NCBI GenBank assembly: GCA_963789005.1
Contig: CAWBIZ010000011.1
Span: 496,001-560,000, forward strand
Direction of reading: 5' to 3'
From: DASSUW01 sp963789005
Lineage (GTDB): Bacteria > Actinomycetota > Thermoleophilia > Solirubrobacterales > Solirubrobacteraceae
Length of the DNA: 64,000 nucleotides
The translations under genes and the position numbers were made by a program. Below the pieces are notes generated by a model. The model did not search any database. It worked only from the letters and a program-made list of their open reading frames with translations, and was not told the DNA's origin. This document shows, in pieces, positions 25,172 to 33,119 of the stretch (positions within the stretch are counted from its first letter, which is position 1; every line of letters starts with the position of its first letter).

Positions 25172-26551
25172 ATGAGCAGATGCCTCTTGATGTTCGCGCT
25201 GCTGGCGCTCGTGCTGCCGGCCGCCGCCGCCGCTTCACCGCGTCAGGTGATGAGCTTCGAGGCGCCCGAGGACCTGCTCGACTACACGCGCGCGGAGACG
25301 CTGCGCGAGATCCGTGCCTTCGGCGTCACGCAGGTGCGCCAGGTCGTCTACTGGCGTGACTTCGCGCCGTCGCCCGCGCGCAAGCGCAAGCCGGACTTCG
25401 ACGCCGACGACCCCGGCGCCTACCCGGGCGGCACCTGGACGCGCCTCGACGGGCTGATGGTCGCGGCCGCGCGCCAGGGCATCGCGGTCATGCTCACCCC
25501 GAGCGGGCCCGTGCCCACGTGGGCGACCGCGAGCAAGGCGGGCGAGGTCGACCGCCCGAGCACCCGCCTGTTCGAGCAGTGGGTGAGGGCGCTCGTGCGC
25601 CGCTACGGCGAGCAGGTCGACACGTGGTCGATCTGGAACGAGCCCAACCAGCCGCAGTTCCTGGCACCCCAGTACCGCGACGGCAGGCCGTACTCGCCGT
25701 CGCTGTACCGCAACCTCTACCGCGCCGGCCAGCGGGCGATCCGCTCCGTGCGCGGCAACCGGCGGGACCTGATCCTGCTCGGCGAGACCGCGCCGCGCGG
25801 CGACAGCACGATCGTGCACCCGCTGCGCTTCCTGCGCGGCATCGCCTGCCTGGACAAGGACTACAAGCGGATCGGCTCGTGCGTGCGCCTGACCGCCGAC
25901 GGCTACGCCCACCACGCGTACACGCCGAAGGACGGGCCGCGCTTCGAGCCCGAGCACAAGGACGACGTGACGATCGGGGTGCTGCCGCGGCTGGTGCGGG
26001 CGCTCGACCGCGCGGGCCGCACGGGCCGGATCCCGCGGCGGCTGCCGATCTACCTGACGCAGTTCGGGATCCAGTCGCACCCCGACGAGCAGTCGGGCGT
26101 CCCGCTCGAGCGCCAGCCGGCCGACTACGCGATCGCCGAGCACATCGCCTACGTCACCCGCCGCGTCGCGCTGTTCTCCCAGTACCTGATGCGCGACGAC
26201 GCCCCCCGGCCCGACGGCTACCGCTTCCGCGGGTTCGAGAGCGGGCTGCGGCAGAGCGACGGCCGCACCAAGCCCGCCTACCGCGCGTTCGCCAATCCGC
26301 TCGCCGTCGAGCGCTACGGGCGCAGCGACGTGCTGTGGGGGCTGATCCGGCCCCAGCGCAGCGCGACGAAGGTGGAGATCCAGGTGCGGCGGCCCGGCTC
26401 GAGCCGCTGGCGGCGCCTGCGCCGGCTGACGACGACCGCGACCGGCGTCTTCGGGCTGCGCGTCCAGTACCGCAAGGGGCAGCACTATCGCGTGCGCTGG
26501 ACGGCCTCGGGAGGCCCGCGCCGCACCGGGCCTCCAGTCCGCTCGTACTGA
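25172..26551 (+). CDS. Secreted glycoside-hydrolase-like protein
   Basis: A 459-residue exported protein. A signal peptide (SRCLLMFALLALVLPAAAAA) is followed by a TIM-barrel like clan GH-A cellulase/xylosidase enzymes: VRQVVYWRDFAP, VMLTPSGPVPTWA, and the acid/base motif TWSIWNEPNQPQF. At the strand where the nucleophile Glu is expected the sequence reads PIYLTQFGIQS, with Gln, so catalysis is doubtful. A C-terminal beta domain (about 385-450) may bind surfaces. The ATG at 26 codons before mature protein is the only start giving a signal peptide. Confidence 0.72.
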   Translation: MSRCLLMFALLALVLPAAAAASPRQVMSFEAPEDLLDYTRAETLREIRAFGVTQVRQVVYWRDFAPSPARKRKPDFDADDPGAYPGGTWTRLDGLMVAAARQGIAVMLTPSGPVPTWATASKAGEVDRPSTRLFEQWVRALVRRYGEQVDTWSIWNEPNQPQFLAPQYRDGRPYSPSLYRNLYRAGQRAIRSVRGNRRDLILLGETAPRGDSTIVHPLRFLRGIACLDKDYKRIGSCVRLTADGYAHHAYTPKDGPRFEPEHKDDVTIGVLPRLVRALDRAGRTGRIPRRLPIYLTQFGIQSHPDEQSGVPLERQPADYAIAEHIAYVTRRVALFSQYLMRDDAPRPDGYRFRGFESGLRQSDGRTKPAYRAFANPLAVERYGRSDVLWGLIRPQRSATKVEIQVRRPGSSRWRRLRRLTTTATGVFGLRVQYRKGQHYRVRWTASGGPRRTGPPVRSY

Positions 26552-26552
26552 T

Positions 26553-26599
26553 CTGGACGCATGTCCGATCGTGCTCGGGGCCCTGGACGGATGTCGAAT
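26553..26599. repeat. Imperfect direct repeat between two genes
   Basis: CTGGACGCATGTCCGAT (26553-26569) recurs as CTGGACGGATGTCGAAT (26583-26599), 14 of 17 matching, 30 bases apart, in the only non-coding stretch before the PRC-barrel gene. Same-face spacing suggests a possible regulator site. Confidence 0.35.
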
Positions 26600-26649
26600 G
26601 GGGTCCCCACCCGATGCGCGCGGGCGGCGGGCGAGACGATCTCTTTGAC

Positions 26650-27057
26650 ATGAACGTGTCTCGGCATCACCTCATGGGCCTCGGAGTGCTGGACTGCTCC
26701 GGGGAGGTGATCGGCCAGGTCGTGGACACGTGGCCCGACGACGGCGGCTGGGAGGTCGAGCTCGTGGTCGTGCGGCTGCTCCGCTTCGGCGAGCGCCGCA
26801 TGCTCCCCGTCGGCGAGGTGCGGTTGAGGGGCGGCTGGGTACTGGCGCCGTTCACCCGCGTGCAGATCGAGGACGCCCCCGCTCCGGCCGGGGGCGTCCA
26901 TCGGGCCGACGACCCGTACCGCGCGATCTACTACTGGCAGTTCGAGGAGCGTGCCGACGCCGGTAAGGTGACGGCGCTATGGCGCCGCAGCTCTGGCTCC
27001 TACGTCACGGAGAGGCCGTTCCGCACGAATCCAAGCCCGACGCCGATCGCGAGCTGA
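26650..27057 (+). CDS. PRC-barrel domain protein
   Basis: A 135-residue protein with a PRC-barrel fold: GLGVLDCSGEVIGQVVDTWP, ELVVVRLLRFGERRMLPVGE and GWVLAPFTRVQIED give the expected six-strand pattern. PRC barrels are found in RNA-maturation and photosynthetic proteins and as stand-alone stress proteins. The frame continues 79 bases into sixA, so the last 26 or so residues may be poorly conserved. No ribosome site is clear before the ATG at 26650. Confidence 0.65.
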   Translation: MNVSRHHLMGLGVLDCSGEVIGQVVDTWPDDGGWEVELVVVRLLRFGERRMLPVGEVRLRGGWVLAPFTRVQIEDAPAPAGGVHRADDPYRAIYYWQFEERADAGKVTALWRRSSGSYVTERPFRTNPSPTPIAS

Positions 27058-27452
27058 CGCCGCGCGGCGAGCGGCAGGCCACCGCCGCCGGAGAGGGCCT
27101 CGCGCGGCTCGGCCTGGAGTTCCACGCCTGCTACACGAGCCCCAAGGTGCGGGCGCTCGACACCGCCAAGCTCGCCTGCCGGGCGCTCAACATCGAGCCG
27201 CAGGTCGTCGACGTGCTGGCCGACGGCTTCGGCCGCGACGACGCGCTCGAGCTGCTGCTGGCGCACGGCGACGAGGGGCGCGTGCTGGTCGTCGGCCACG
27301 ACCCGTCGTTCACGCAGGTGGTGCACGACCTCACCGGCGGGACGGTGGACTTCAAGAAGGGCGGGGTGGCGGCCGTGCGCGCGACGCGCGCGAACGGCGA
27401 GCTGCTCGCGCTGCTGCGCCCGCGCGAGCTCGAGTCGCTCGCTCGCACCTAG
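26979..27452 (+). CDS. sixA: Phosphohistidine phosphatase SixA-like
   Basis: A 157-residue histidine phosphatase. WLLRHGEAVPH contains the RHG catalytic motif (His10), SPKVRALDTAKLA a conserved arginine, and VVGHDPSFTQVV the second histidine. SixA removes phosphate from phosphohistidine on signalling or PTS proteins; this may be a general small-molecule or protein phosphatase. A TAAGGT box lies nine bases before the ATG, inside the PRC gene. Its stop shares CTAG with the convergent peptidase. Confidence 0.85.
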   Translation: MAPQLWLLRHGEAVPHESKPDADRELTPRGERQATAAGEGLARLGLEFHACYTSPKVRALDTAKLACRALNIEPQVVDVLADGFGRDDALELLLAHGDEGRVLVVGHDPSFTQVVHDLTGGTVDFKKGGVAAVRATRANGELLALLRPRELESLART

Positions 27453-28573
27453 AGCAGGGCGCTCACCACAGCCAGCGCGACCTCGGCGCGCGGGGTGAGC
27501 GAGTCCTCGTGGACGAACTCCTCGGGGTTGTGCGCGCGGCCGCCGCGCGGGCCGAGGCCGTCGATCGTGACCGGGATCGCCGAGGCGAAGTGGCTGGCGT
27601 CGCTGGCGCCGCCGCGTGAGGCTGTGCGGAGCGGGCGGCCGAGAGCGGCCGCGGCGCGGTCGAGCACGGGCGCCACGGCCTGCTCCGAGTGCATCCCCGG
27701 CCAGCGGCGGATCAGCTCGGGGTGCAGCTCGGCGCCGCCGACCTCGGCGGGGATCGCGGCGAGCACGCGCTCGATCGCGTCGAGCTCGTCGGCGCGGCAG
27801 TCGCAGAACAGCTCGCCGCCGCCGGGCACGACGTTGAACGCCTCGCCGGAGTTGAGGATCGTCGGGACGGAGGTCAGGCGGTCCGGGCCGGCGGGGTCGT
27901 GGCAGGCGGCGACGGCCTGGGCGGCGGCGGCGAGCGCCAGCAGCGCGTTGCGCCCGCGATCGGGCGCCGAGCCGGAGTGGGCGGCGCGGCCGCGGGCGGT
28001 CACGCGCACGGTCCCCGCCGCCTTGCGGCGCACGATCACGGCGTCCTCGCCCGCGGCGGTCTGCTCGCCGCCCTCGAAGCACAGGCAGGCGTCGAAGCCG
28101 GCGAAGCGCTCGACGTGCGCGAGGTCGCCCGTCCGCCACTCCTCGTCGCACACGAGCAGCAGCGCGGCCGTGCCGTAGGCCTCGGGGCGCTTGGCGAGCG
28201 CGCGCATGACGCCGATCGCGAGCACGTCGCCGCCCTTCATGTCGATCGCTCCCGAGCCGACGAGCTTGCCGCCCTCGCGGTGCAGCGGCCGGTGGCGGTC
28301 GTGCGCGACCACGGTGTCCATGTGGCCGAGCAGGAGCAGGCGCCTGGCGCCCGTGCCGTCGAGCGTGGCCAGCAGGTCGGGCGCGTGCCCGGCGGAGGAG
28401 CACGGGATCCGCTCGATCGCGGCCTCGTCGGGCAGCAGCGCCGCGGACACGGCTGCGCACTCGTCGGCGCCCTGGACGTCGCCGGACGGCGACGAGACGC
28501 CCACCAGCGCCTCGAGCTCGCGCACGGCCCGGCGCCCGATCTCCTGCGCAGCGGACTGCACCCAGGGGTCCAT
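27449..28573 (-). CDS. M20-family metallopeptidase
   Basis: A 374-residue zinc peptidase of the ArgE/DapE/CPG2 group. LLLGHMDTVV (metal His, Asp), GSGAIDMKGGDVLA (bridging Asp), VCDEEWRTGDL (catalytic and metal Glu) and ASDASHFAS with the C-terminal RAHNPEEFV histidine are all present, along with a dimerisation insert (AGTVRVTARGRAAHSGS). A carboxypeptidase or amide hydrolase activity is expected. A TACCGT box lies eight bases before the ATG at 28573. Confidence 0.88.
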   Translation of the reverse strand: MDPWVQSAAQEIGRRAVRELEALVGVSSPSGDVQGADECAAVSAALLPDEAAIERIPCSSAGHAPDLLATLDGTGARRLLLLGHMDTVVAHDRHRPLHREGGKLVGSGAIDMKGGDVLAIGVMRALAKRPEAYGTAALLLVCDEEWRTGDLAHVERFAGFDACLCFEGGEQTAAGEDAVIVRRKAAGTVRVTARGRAAHSGSAPDRGRNALLALAAAAQAVAACHDPAGPDRLTSVPTILNSGEAFNVVPGGGELFCDCRADELDAIERVLAAIPAEVGGAELHPELIRRWPGMHSEQAVAPVLDRAAAALGRPLRTASRGGASDASHFASAIPVTIDGLGPRGGRAHNPEEFVHEDSLTPRAEVALAVVSALL

Positions 28574-28581
28574 GAGGCGCC

Positions 28582-28591
28582 ACGGTACTGT
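28582..28591. promoter_or_regulatory. Divergent -10 boxes sharing one TA step
   Basis: ACGGTACTGT reads TACCGT on the minus strand (peptidase, 8 bases from its ATG) and TACTGT on the plus strand (peroxiredoxin, 7 bases from its ATG). The boxes overlap at TA, 28586-28587, in a 25-base intergenic gap. Confidence 0.55.
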
Positions 28592-28598
28592 CTCGAAG

Positions 28599-29054
28599 AT
28601 GATCGAAGCCGGTGAGAAGGCCCCGCAGTTCACGCTCCCGAACCAGGACGGCGAGGAGGTCGCGCTGGCCGACTTCTCCGGCCGCACCGTGGTCCTGTAC
28701 TTCTATCCCAAGGCCAACACGCCGGGGTGCACGACGCAGGCCTGCAGCATCCGCGACCGCGCCGCCGAGTACGACGCCGCGGGCGCCGTCGTCGTCGGCA
28801 TGTCGCCCGATCCCGTCTCCGACGTGAAGAAGTTCCACGGCAAGCAGTCGCTCAACTTCACGCTGCTCGCCGACGAGGATCACGCCGTCTGCGACGCCTA
28901 CGGCGTGTGGACCGAGAAGTCGATGTACGGCAAGAAATACTGGGGCGCGGCACGCTCGACGTTCGTCATCGACGGCGAGGGCACCGTCGTGCACGTGATC
29001 CCGAAGGCGTCGCCGAAGACCCATGACGACGAGGTGCTGGCGGTTCTCGCATGA
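28599..29054 (+). CDS. bcp: Thiol peroxidase, BCP/PrxQ type
   Basis: A 151-residue peroxiredoxin that reduces peroxides with thioredoxin. NTPGCTTQACSIRDR contains the peroxidatic Cys and, five residues on, the resolving Cys, the atypical 2-Cys PrxQ pattern. YFYPKANTPG, KFHGKQSLNFTLLAD and WGAARSTFVID are family landmarks. The product is cytosolic. The end overlaps the next gene by ATGA, implying coupled translation. Confidence 0.93.
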   Translation: MIEAGEKAPQFTLPNQDGEEVALADFSGRTVVLYFYPKANTPGCTTQACSIRDRAAEYDAAGAVVVGMSPDPVSDVKKFHGKQSLNFTLLADEDHAVCDAYGVWTEKSMYGKKYWGAARSTFVIDGEGTVVHVIPKASPKTHDDEVLAVLA

Positions 29055-29584
29055 CCGAGCGGCTGGAGGCGGTCTGGGAGCGCTGGGATTGCCGCGGCAT
29101 GGAGCGCCTCAGCGTGACCGCGGGCCCGGAGGGCGTCTTCGCCGACAGCGACCTGCTCACGCCCGACGTCCACGCGCACTTCCGCATCCGCTGCGACGGG
29201 CAGTGGCGGACCCGCCACGTCGAGGTCACGGTGCTCGACGAGCCGCATCGCGTGCTGCGGCTCGAGGCCGACGGGGAGGGGCACTGGGCCGGCCGGCCCG
29301 AGCTCGACGGCTGCATCGACGTCGACGTCTACCCGAGCCCGTTCACGAACTCGCTGCCGATCCGCCGCCTCGGCGAGGCGGCGGAGACGACGGCCGCGTG
29401 GGTGCAGATCCCGGAGCTGATCGTCGAGCCGCTGCCCCAGCGCTACACGCCGCTCACCCCGACGCGCTGGCGCTACGAGGCGCTCAGCACCGGCTTCACG
29501 ACCGAGTTCGAGGTCGACGAGGACGGCCTCGTGCTCGACTACCCCGAGCTCGCGCGCCGCCTGCGCCCGCACGGCGGGCAGTAA
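29051..29584 (+). CDS. Putative glycolipid-binding domain protein
   Basis: A 177-residue soluble protein matching the family named putative glycolipid-binding (PF06475-like). The core phrases are HVEVTVLDEPHRVLRLEADG, DGCIDVDVYPSPFTNSLPIR, VQIPELIVEPLPQRYTPLTP and STGFTTEFEVDEDGLVLDYP. Members have a beta-sandwich structure and unknown cellular role. Start and peroxiredoxin stop overlap (ATGA), so this is the second gene of that transcript. Confidence 0.75.
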   Translation: MTERLEAVWERWDCRGMERLSVTAGPEGVFADSDLLTPDVHAHFRIRCDGQWRTRHVEVTVLDEPHRVLRLEADGEGHWAGRPELDGCIDVDVYPSPFTNSLPIRRLGEAAETTAAWVQIPELIVEPLPQRYTPLTPTRWRYEALSTGFTTEFEVDEDGLVLDYPELARRLRPHGGQ

Positions 29585-29594
29585 CGTGATCTGA

Positions 29595-30453
29595 GTGCCA
29601 GAGCTGCCCGAGATGGAGATCACCGCCCGGCGCCTGAACGAGGCGCTGCCGGGCGAGACGATCGAGTCGGCGATGACGCCGGGCATCAACGCGCTGAAGA
29701 CGTTCGACCCGCCGTTCTCGGCGCTGACGGGCGCGACGTTCACGGGCGCGCGCCGGCGCGGCAAGCTGCTGATGCTCGACGTCGAGACGGCCTCCCACGG
29801 GCCGCTGACGCTGCTGCTGCACCTGATGAGCGCCGGGCGGATGCAGCTGTTCGACAAGCGGGCGTCGATGCGCGACAAGACCGCGCGCGTGCTGCTGCGG
29901 CTGCCGGGCGACCGCGAGCTGCGGGTGCGGGAGTTCGGCACCCGCCAGCGGGCGTGGGTGAAGCTGCTGACGCCGGACGCGCTCGAAGCCGAGGAGTCGC
30001 TCGCCGGTCTCGGTCCGGAGGCCTGGCCCGACCCGCCGCCGCTCGGCGAGCTGCTCGACGCCCCGCGGCCGCTGCACTCGCTGCTGCGCGACCAGCGCGT
30101 GATCACCGGCATCGGCCGCACCTGGGTCGACGACATCCTGCACGAGGCGCGCCTGTCCCCGTTCAAGCGCGGCGACGACCTCTCCGAGCGAGGAGGCGGA
30201 CGCGCTGCGCGACGCGATGGTCTCGGAGCTGGGCCGCGTGCTCGACGTCTACGAGGAGAAGGTCCAGCTCCCGCTGCCCGAGAAGTTCCCGAAGCCCACC
30301 CGCGTGCACGCGCACCAGGGCGAGCCGTGCCCGCGCTGCGAGACCGTGCTCGAGGCCGTGTTCTACGAGGACTACGTGATGACGTACTGCCCGCACTGCC
30401 AGACCGAGGACCGCGTCCTCAAGGACCGCCGCCTCTCGCGGCTGCTCAAGTAG
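29595..30453 (+). pseudogene. Fpg/Nei-family DNA glycosylase, frameshifted
   Basis: The N-terminus PELPEMEITARRLN has the catalytic Pro and Glu of the Fpg/Nei family, which excises oxidised bases and nicks the strand. RRRGKLLMLDV carries the conserved Lys. The C-terminal zinc finger CPRCETVLEAVFYED to YCPHCQTE lies in another frame. Removing the C at 30189 restores LSEEEADALRDAMVSELGRV and gives a 285-residue protein of normal length. The GTG start is 7 bases after a TAACGT box that begins with the preceding stop codon. The sequence otherwise looks fully conserved, so an artefact is likely. Confidence 0.78.
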
Positions 30454-30927
30454 GCGCCGGACGCGGCGGCCGCGCACGGCCGGCTCGCCTCCGAGCTCCC
30501 GCACGACGTCGACCAGCACCTGCCGCGTCGCCTCGACCCGACGCGGTCCCAAGCGGGCGGAGAGCTCGGCGGTCAGGGCGGCTCGGTGGCGTCGCCCGCC
30601 CTCGACCGCCGCAGTTCCGCGCTCTGTCAGCGCCACCAGCCGCGCGCGGGCGTCGGCCGGATCCGGCTCGCGGCGCACGTAGCCGCGCCGCTCGAGGTCG
30701 GCGACGGACTTCGACGCCGCCTGCTGGCTGACGCCGAGCCGCGTGGCGAGCTCGCCGATCGTGATCGGGCCGCCGAGCAGGTGCTGGAAGACGACGCCGT
30801 CGGCGAAGCGGAGATCGTCGAGTCCGTCGGCGGCGAGCCGCGCCTGGATCGCGTCGGCGAGCGCCCAGCCGGCGAACAGCGAGGCGAGCGACAGGTCGGC
30901 GTCCTCGATCTCGAACGGCTCGGGCAT
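30163..30927 (-). CDS. MarR-family transcription regulator
   Basis: The first 150 residues form a complete MarR regulator: MPEPFEIEDADLSLASLFAG, a winged helix (ITIGELATRLGVSQQAASKS, VADLERRGYVRREPDPADAR, wing Asp/Arg) and the C-terminal dimer helix. The literal frame then runs about 95 residues further, antisense to the glycosylase gene, giving 254 residues, unusual for the family. A one-base loss near 30455 would end it at 30446 instead. It is divergent from an FMN-binding protein, with two matching palindromes between them, so it probably represses itself and that gene. Confidence 0.75.
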   Translation of the reverse strand: MPEPFEIEDADLSLASLFAGWALADAIQARLAADGLDDLRFADGVVFQHLLGGPITIGELATRLGVSQQAASKSVADLERRGYVRREPDPADARARLVALTERGTAAVEGGRRHRAALTAELSARLGPRRVEATRQVLVDVVRELGGEPAVRGRRVRRLLEQPREAAVLEDAVLGLAVRAVRHHVVLVEHGLEHGLAARARLALVRVHAGGLRELLGQRELDLLLVDVEHAAQLRDHRVAQRVRLLARRGRRRA

Positions 30928-30935
30928 CGAAAACC

Positions 30936-30981
30936 ATTCAACCACGGTTGTGGATATGCTACAGTCCACAACCATGGTTGT
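30936..30981. promoter_or_regulatory. Divergent marR/FMN-protein control region with twin operators
   Basis: Two palindromes with the same core stand 30 bp apart centre to centre: CAACC-AC-GGTTG (30939-30950) and ACAACCATGGTTGT (30968-30981). The first overlaps a minus-strand box TTGAAT (30936-30941) for marR. The second covers the start of the FMN gene, whose box TATGCT is at 30955-30960. Dimers on the same DNA face would shut both promoters. Confidence 0.7.
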
Positions 30982-31489
30982 AGATCGAGACGTCGCCGAC
31001 GCCTTCGTGGCCGTCGCCCACCGCATCGTCTGGTGCACCGTCGCCACGGTCGACCGCCGCGGCCGGCCGCGCTCCCGGGTCCTGCATCCGTACTGGGAGC
31101 AGACCGAGGACGGCCTGACCGGCTGGATCACCACCCGCCCGACGCCGCTCAAGCAAGCCCACCTCGAGCACAGCCCGTACGTGTCCTGCTCGTACTGGGA
31201 CGCGACGCACGACGCGGTGGTCGCCGAGTGCCGCGCCGGGTGGGTCGAGGACCTCGACGAGAAGGAGCACGCATGGGAGCTGTTCCGGAGCGCAGACGAG
31301 CCGCTCGGCCACGACCCGTTCACGATCTGGCCCGCGGGCCCGTCCGACCCCGACGCCGGCGTGCTGCGGCTCGACCCGTGGCGGCTCCGCGTGGCGAGCC
31401 TTCAGACCCTGATGGGCCGCGCGCCGGTGCTCACCTGGCGGGCTCGCGATGCAGCGCCACGCCGGCCACGACCAGCGCCACTCCGGTGA
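30974..31489 (+). CDS. Pyridoxamine-phosphate-oxidase-like FMN-binding protein
   Basis: A 171-residue split-barrel flavin-binding protein. The N-terminal ADAFVAVAHRIVWCTVATVD and RGRPRSRVLHPYWEQT are the strands and FMN-phosphate loop of this family, and KQAHLEHSPYVSCSYWDATH is the next conserved block. Such proteins often reduce small molecules or act in stress responses; the substrate is unknown. ATGs at 30956 and 30974 are possible; the second fits the TATGCT box 13 bases earlier. It is probably controlled by the divergent MarR. Its tail overlaps the convergent exporter gene by 59 bases. Confidence 0.78.
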   Translation: MVVDRDVADAFVAVAHRIVWCTVATVDRRGRPRSRVLHPYWEQTEDGLTGWITTRPTPLKQAHLEHSPYVSCSYWDATHDAVVAECRAGWVEDLDEKEHAWELFRSADEPLGHDPFTIWPAGPSDPDAGVLRLDPWRLRVASLQTLMGRAPVLTWRARDAAPRRPRPAPLR

Positions 31490-32261
31490 CCTCCGCGACC
31501 GCGGGCACCTGGCCGAGCACGAGGATCCCGATCACCGTCGCGGTCGCCGGCAGCAGCGAGACCATCAGCGCGTAGGCCGCGCGCGTGAGCCGCGCCATCG
31601 CGAGCTGGTCGCAGACGTAGGGGATGACCGAGGACGAGATGCCGACCGCGGCGCCCGCCAGCAGCGCCACCGGGTCGAGCAGTGCCGGGACCGCCGCCCA
31701 TCCCGCGGCGGGCGTGACGACGACGGCGGCGACGAGCATCGACAGTGCCAGCCCGTCGATCCCGCCCCCGGCGCCGCGCTGTGCCACCCGGTGCCCGAGC
31801 ACGATGTAGAGCGCGAACAGCGCGGCGTTGGCGAACGCGAGCGCGACGCCGAGCGGCTCGCCCGCGAGCCGCACGTCGGTCAGCAGGAAGACGCCCGGGA
31901 CCGCCAGCAGGAGCGCGGCGAAATTGCGCGGCGTGCGGGCGCCGACGGCCGCGAGCACGATCACCGGCAGGAACTCGATCGCCGCCACGGTCCCGAGCGG
32001 CAGCCGGTCGATCGCCACGTAGAAGCAGCAGTTCATCGCGGCAAGCACGGCGCCCCAGGCGAGCAGCAGCCGGCGCCCGCCTCCGTCGAGGCGGCGCAGC
32101 GCGCGCCACGGCCGCCGCCAGAGCGCGAACACGGCCGCGGCCGCCGCGATCCTCAGCCAGGCGACGCCGAGCACGTCCACGCGCGCGAACAGCAGCACCG
32201 CGAACGCCGGCCCGAGATAGTGGAAGACCGCGCTGATCGCGAAGTACCCCTGCGGAGGCAT
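31431..32261 (-). CDS. EamA/RhtA-type exporter
   Basis: A 276-residue inner-membrane protein with about ten hydrophobic helices in two EamA repeats. GYFAISAVFHYLGPAFAVLL and the glycine-rich LGVALAFANAALFALYIVLG, ISSSVIPYVCDQLAMARLTR match the RhtA branch that exports threonine, homoserine or related amino acids. An Lrp/AsnC regulator is transcribed divergently 62 bases away, the common pairing for amino-acid exporters. GTG at 32285 is an alternative start. Confidence 0.82.
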   Translation of the reverse strand: MPPQGYFAISAVFHYLGPAFAVLLFARVDVLGVAWLRIAAAAAVFALWRRPWRALRRLDGGGRRLLLAWGAVLAAMNCCFYVAIDRLPLGTVAAIEFLPVIVLAAVGARTPRNFAALLLAVPGVFLLTDVRLAGEPLGVALAFANAALFALYIVLGHRVAQRGAGGGIDGLALSMLVAAVVVTPAAGWAAVPALLDPVALLAGAAVGISSSVIPYVCDQLAMARLTRAAYALMVSLLPATATVIGILVLGQVPAVAEVTGVALVVAGVALHREPAR

Positions 32262-32323
32262 GCCCACAGGTTCGCCGCCCAGCACGCCGCACAGAAGGGA
32301 CGATCGCCGGTAGTCTGACTTCC

Positions 32324-32809
32324 ATGGCGACGAATCAACGGGAGAACGGCCGCGCGACCCGACGAATCGACGATCCCATCGACGGCACCGCGCGGCGCAT
32401 CCTCGACGAGCTGCAGCGCGACGGCCGCGTCTCGCTCGCCGAGCTCGGGCGGCGCGTGGGCCTCAGCCCGCCGGCCGTGGCCGAGCGCGTCTCGCGGCTC
32501 GAGCGCGACGGCGTCATCACCGGCTACCACGCCCGCATCGACCCGCGGGCGCTGGGCTACGCGCTCGGCGTCGTCATCCGCATCCGGCCGGCCCCGCGCG
32601 AGATCGTCAAGGTCGCCGCGCTCGCACGGGACACGCCCGAGGTCGTCGAGTGCCACCGCATCACCGGCGAGGACTGCTTCTTCATGAAGGCCTACGTGCG
32701 CGACGTGGAGCACCTCGAGGAGGTCATCGACCGCTTCGTGATCTTCGGCCAGACGACCAGCTCGATCATGCAGTCGTCGCCCGTGCCCGGCCGCGGGATC
32801 CACGTCTGA
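32324..32809 (+). CDS. Lrp/AsnC-family regulator
   Basis: A 161-residue regulator. Residues about 20-75 are an AsnC winged helix (DGTARRILDELQRDGRVSLA, LGLSPPAVAERVSRLERDGV) and 85-155 the RAM effector domain (VIRIRPAPREIVKV, VVECHRITGEDCFFMKAYVR). It likely senses an amino acid and controls the divergent exporter. A TAGTCT box seven bases before the ATG suggests a leaderless transcript. Its stop overlaps the next start (TGATG). Confidence 0.9.
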   Translation: MATNQRENGRATRRIDDPIDGTARRILDELQRDGRVSLAELGRRVGLSPPAVAERVSRLERDGVITGYHARIDPRALGYALGVVIRIRPAPREIVKVAALARDTPEVVECHRITGEDCFFMKAYVRDVEHLEEVIDRFVIFGQTTSSIMQSSPVPGRGIHV

Positions 32810-33099
32810 TGCCGGTGCTCGCCGCCGGCGAGGGTGGCGACGTCGGCTACCAGGTGATCCAGGTGGCCGGCTCGCTGCTGATCCTCGCCGGGTTCGCCGC
32901 CGCCCAGGCCGGCCGGCTGTCGATCGACAGCCGCCGCTACCTGATCCTCAACTTCGTCGGCTCCGCGATCCTCGCCGTGCTGGCGTGGATCGACCGCCAG
33001 TGGGGCTTCCTGCTGCTCGAGGGCGTGTGGGCGGTGGTCTCGCTCTACAGCCTCCTGCAGCTCATGCGCGGCCGCCCGCCCACCGCGCCCGGCCACTGA
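32809..33099 (+). CDS. CBU_0592-like small membrane protein
   Basis: A 96-residue protein with three membrane helices (YQVIQVAGSLLILAGFAAAQ, LILNFVGSAILAVLAWIDRQ, LLLEGVWAVVSLYSLLQLM). The pattern, including DSRRYLILNFVGSA, matches the widespread small membrane family typified by CBU_0592, of unknown function. It is translationally coupled to the Lrp gene, so it may be part of the same amino-acid response. Confidence 0.68.
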   Translation: MPVLAAGEGGDVGYQVIQVAGSLLILAGFAAAQAGRLSIDSRRYLILNFVGSAILAVLAWIDRQWGFLLLEGVWAVVSLYSLLQLMRGRPPTAPGH

Positions 33100-33119
33100 G
33101 CCGACCGTACGCTGTAGCG

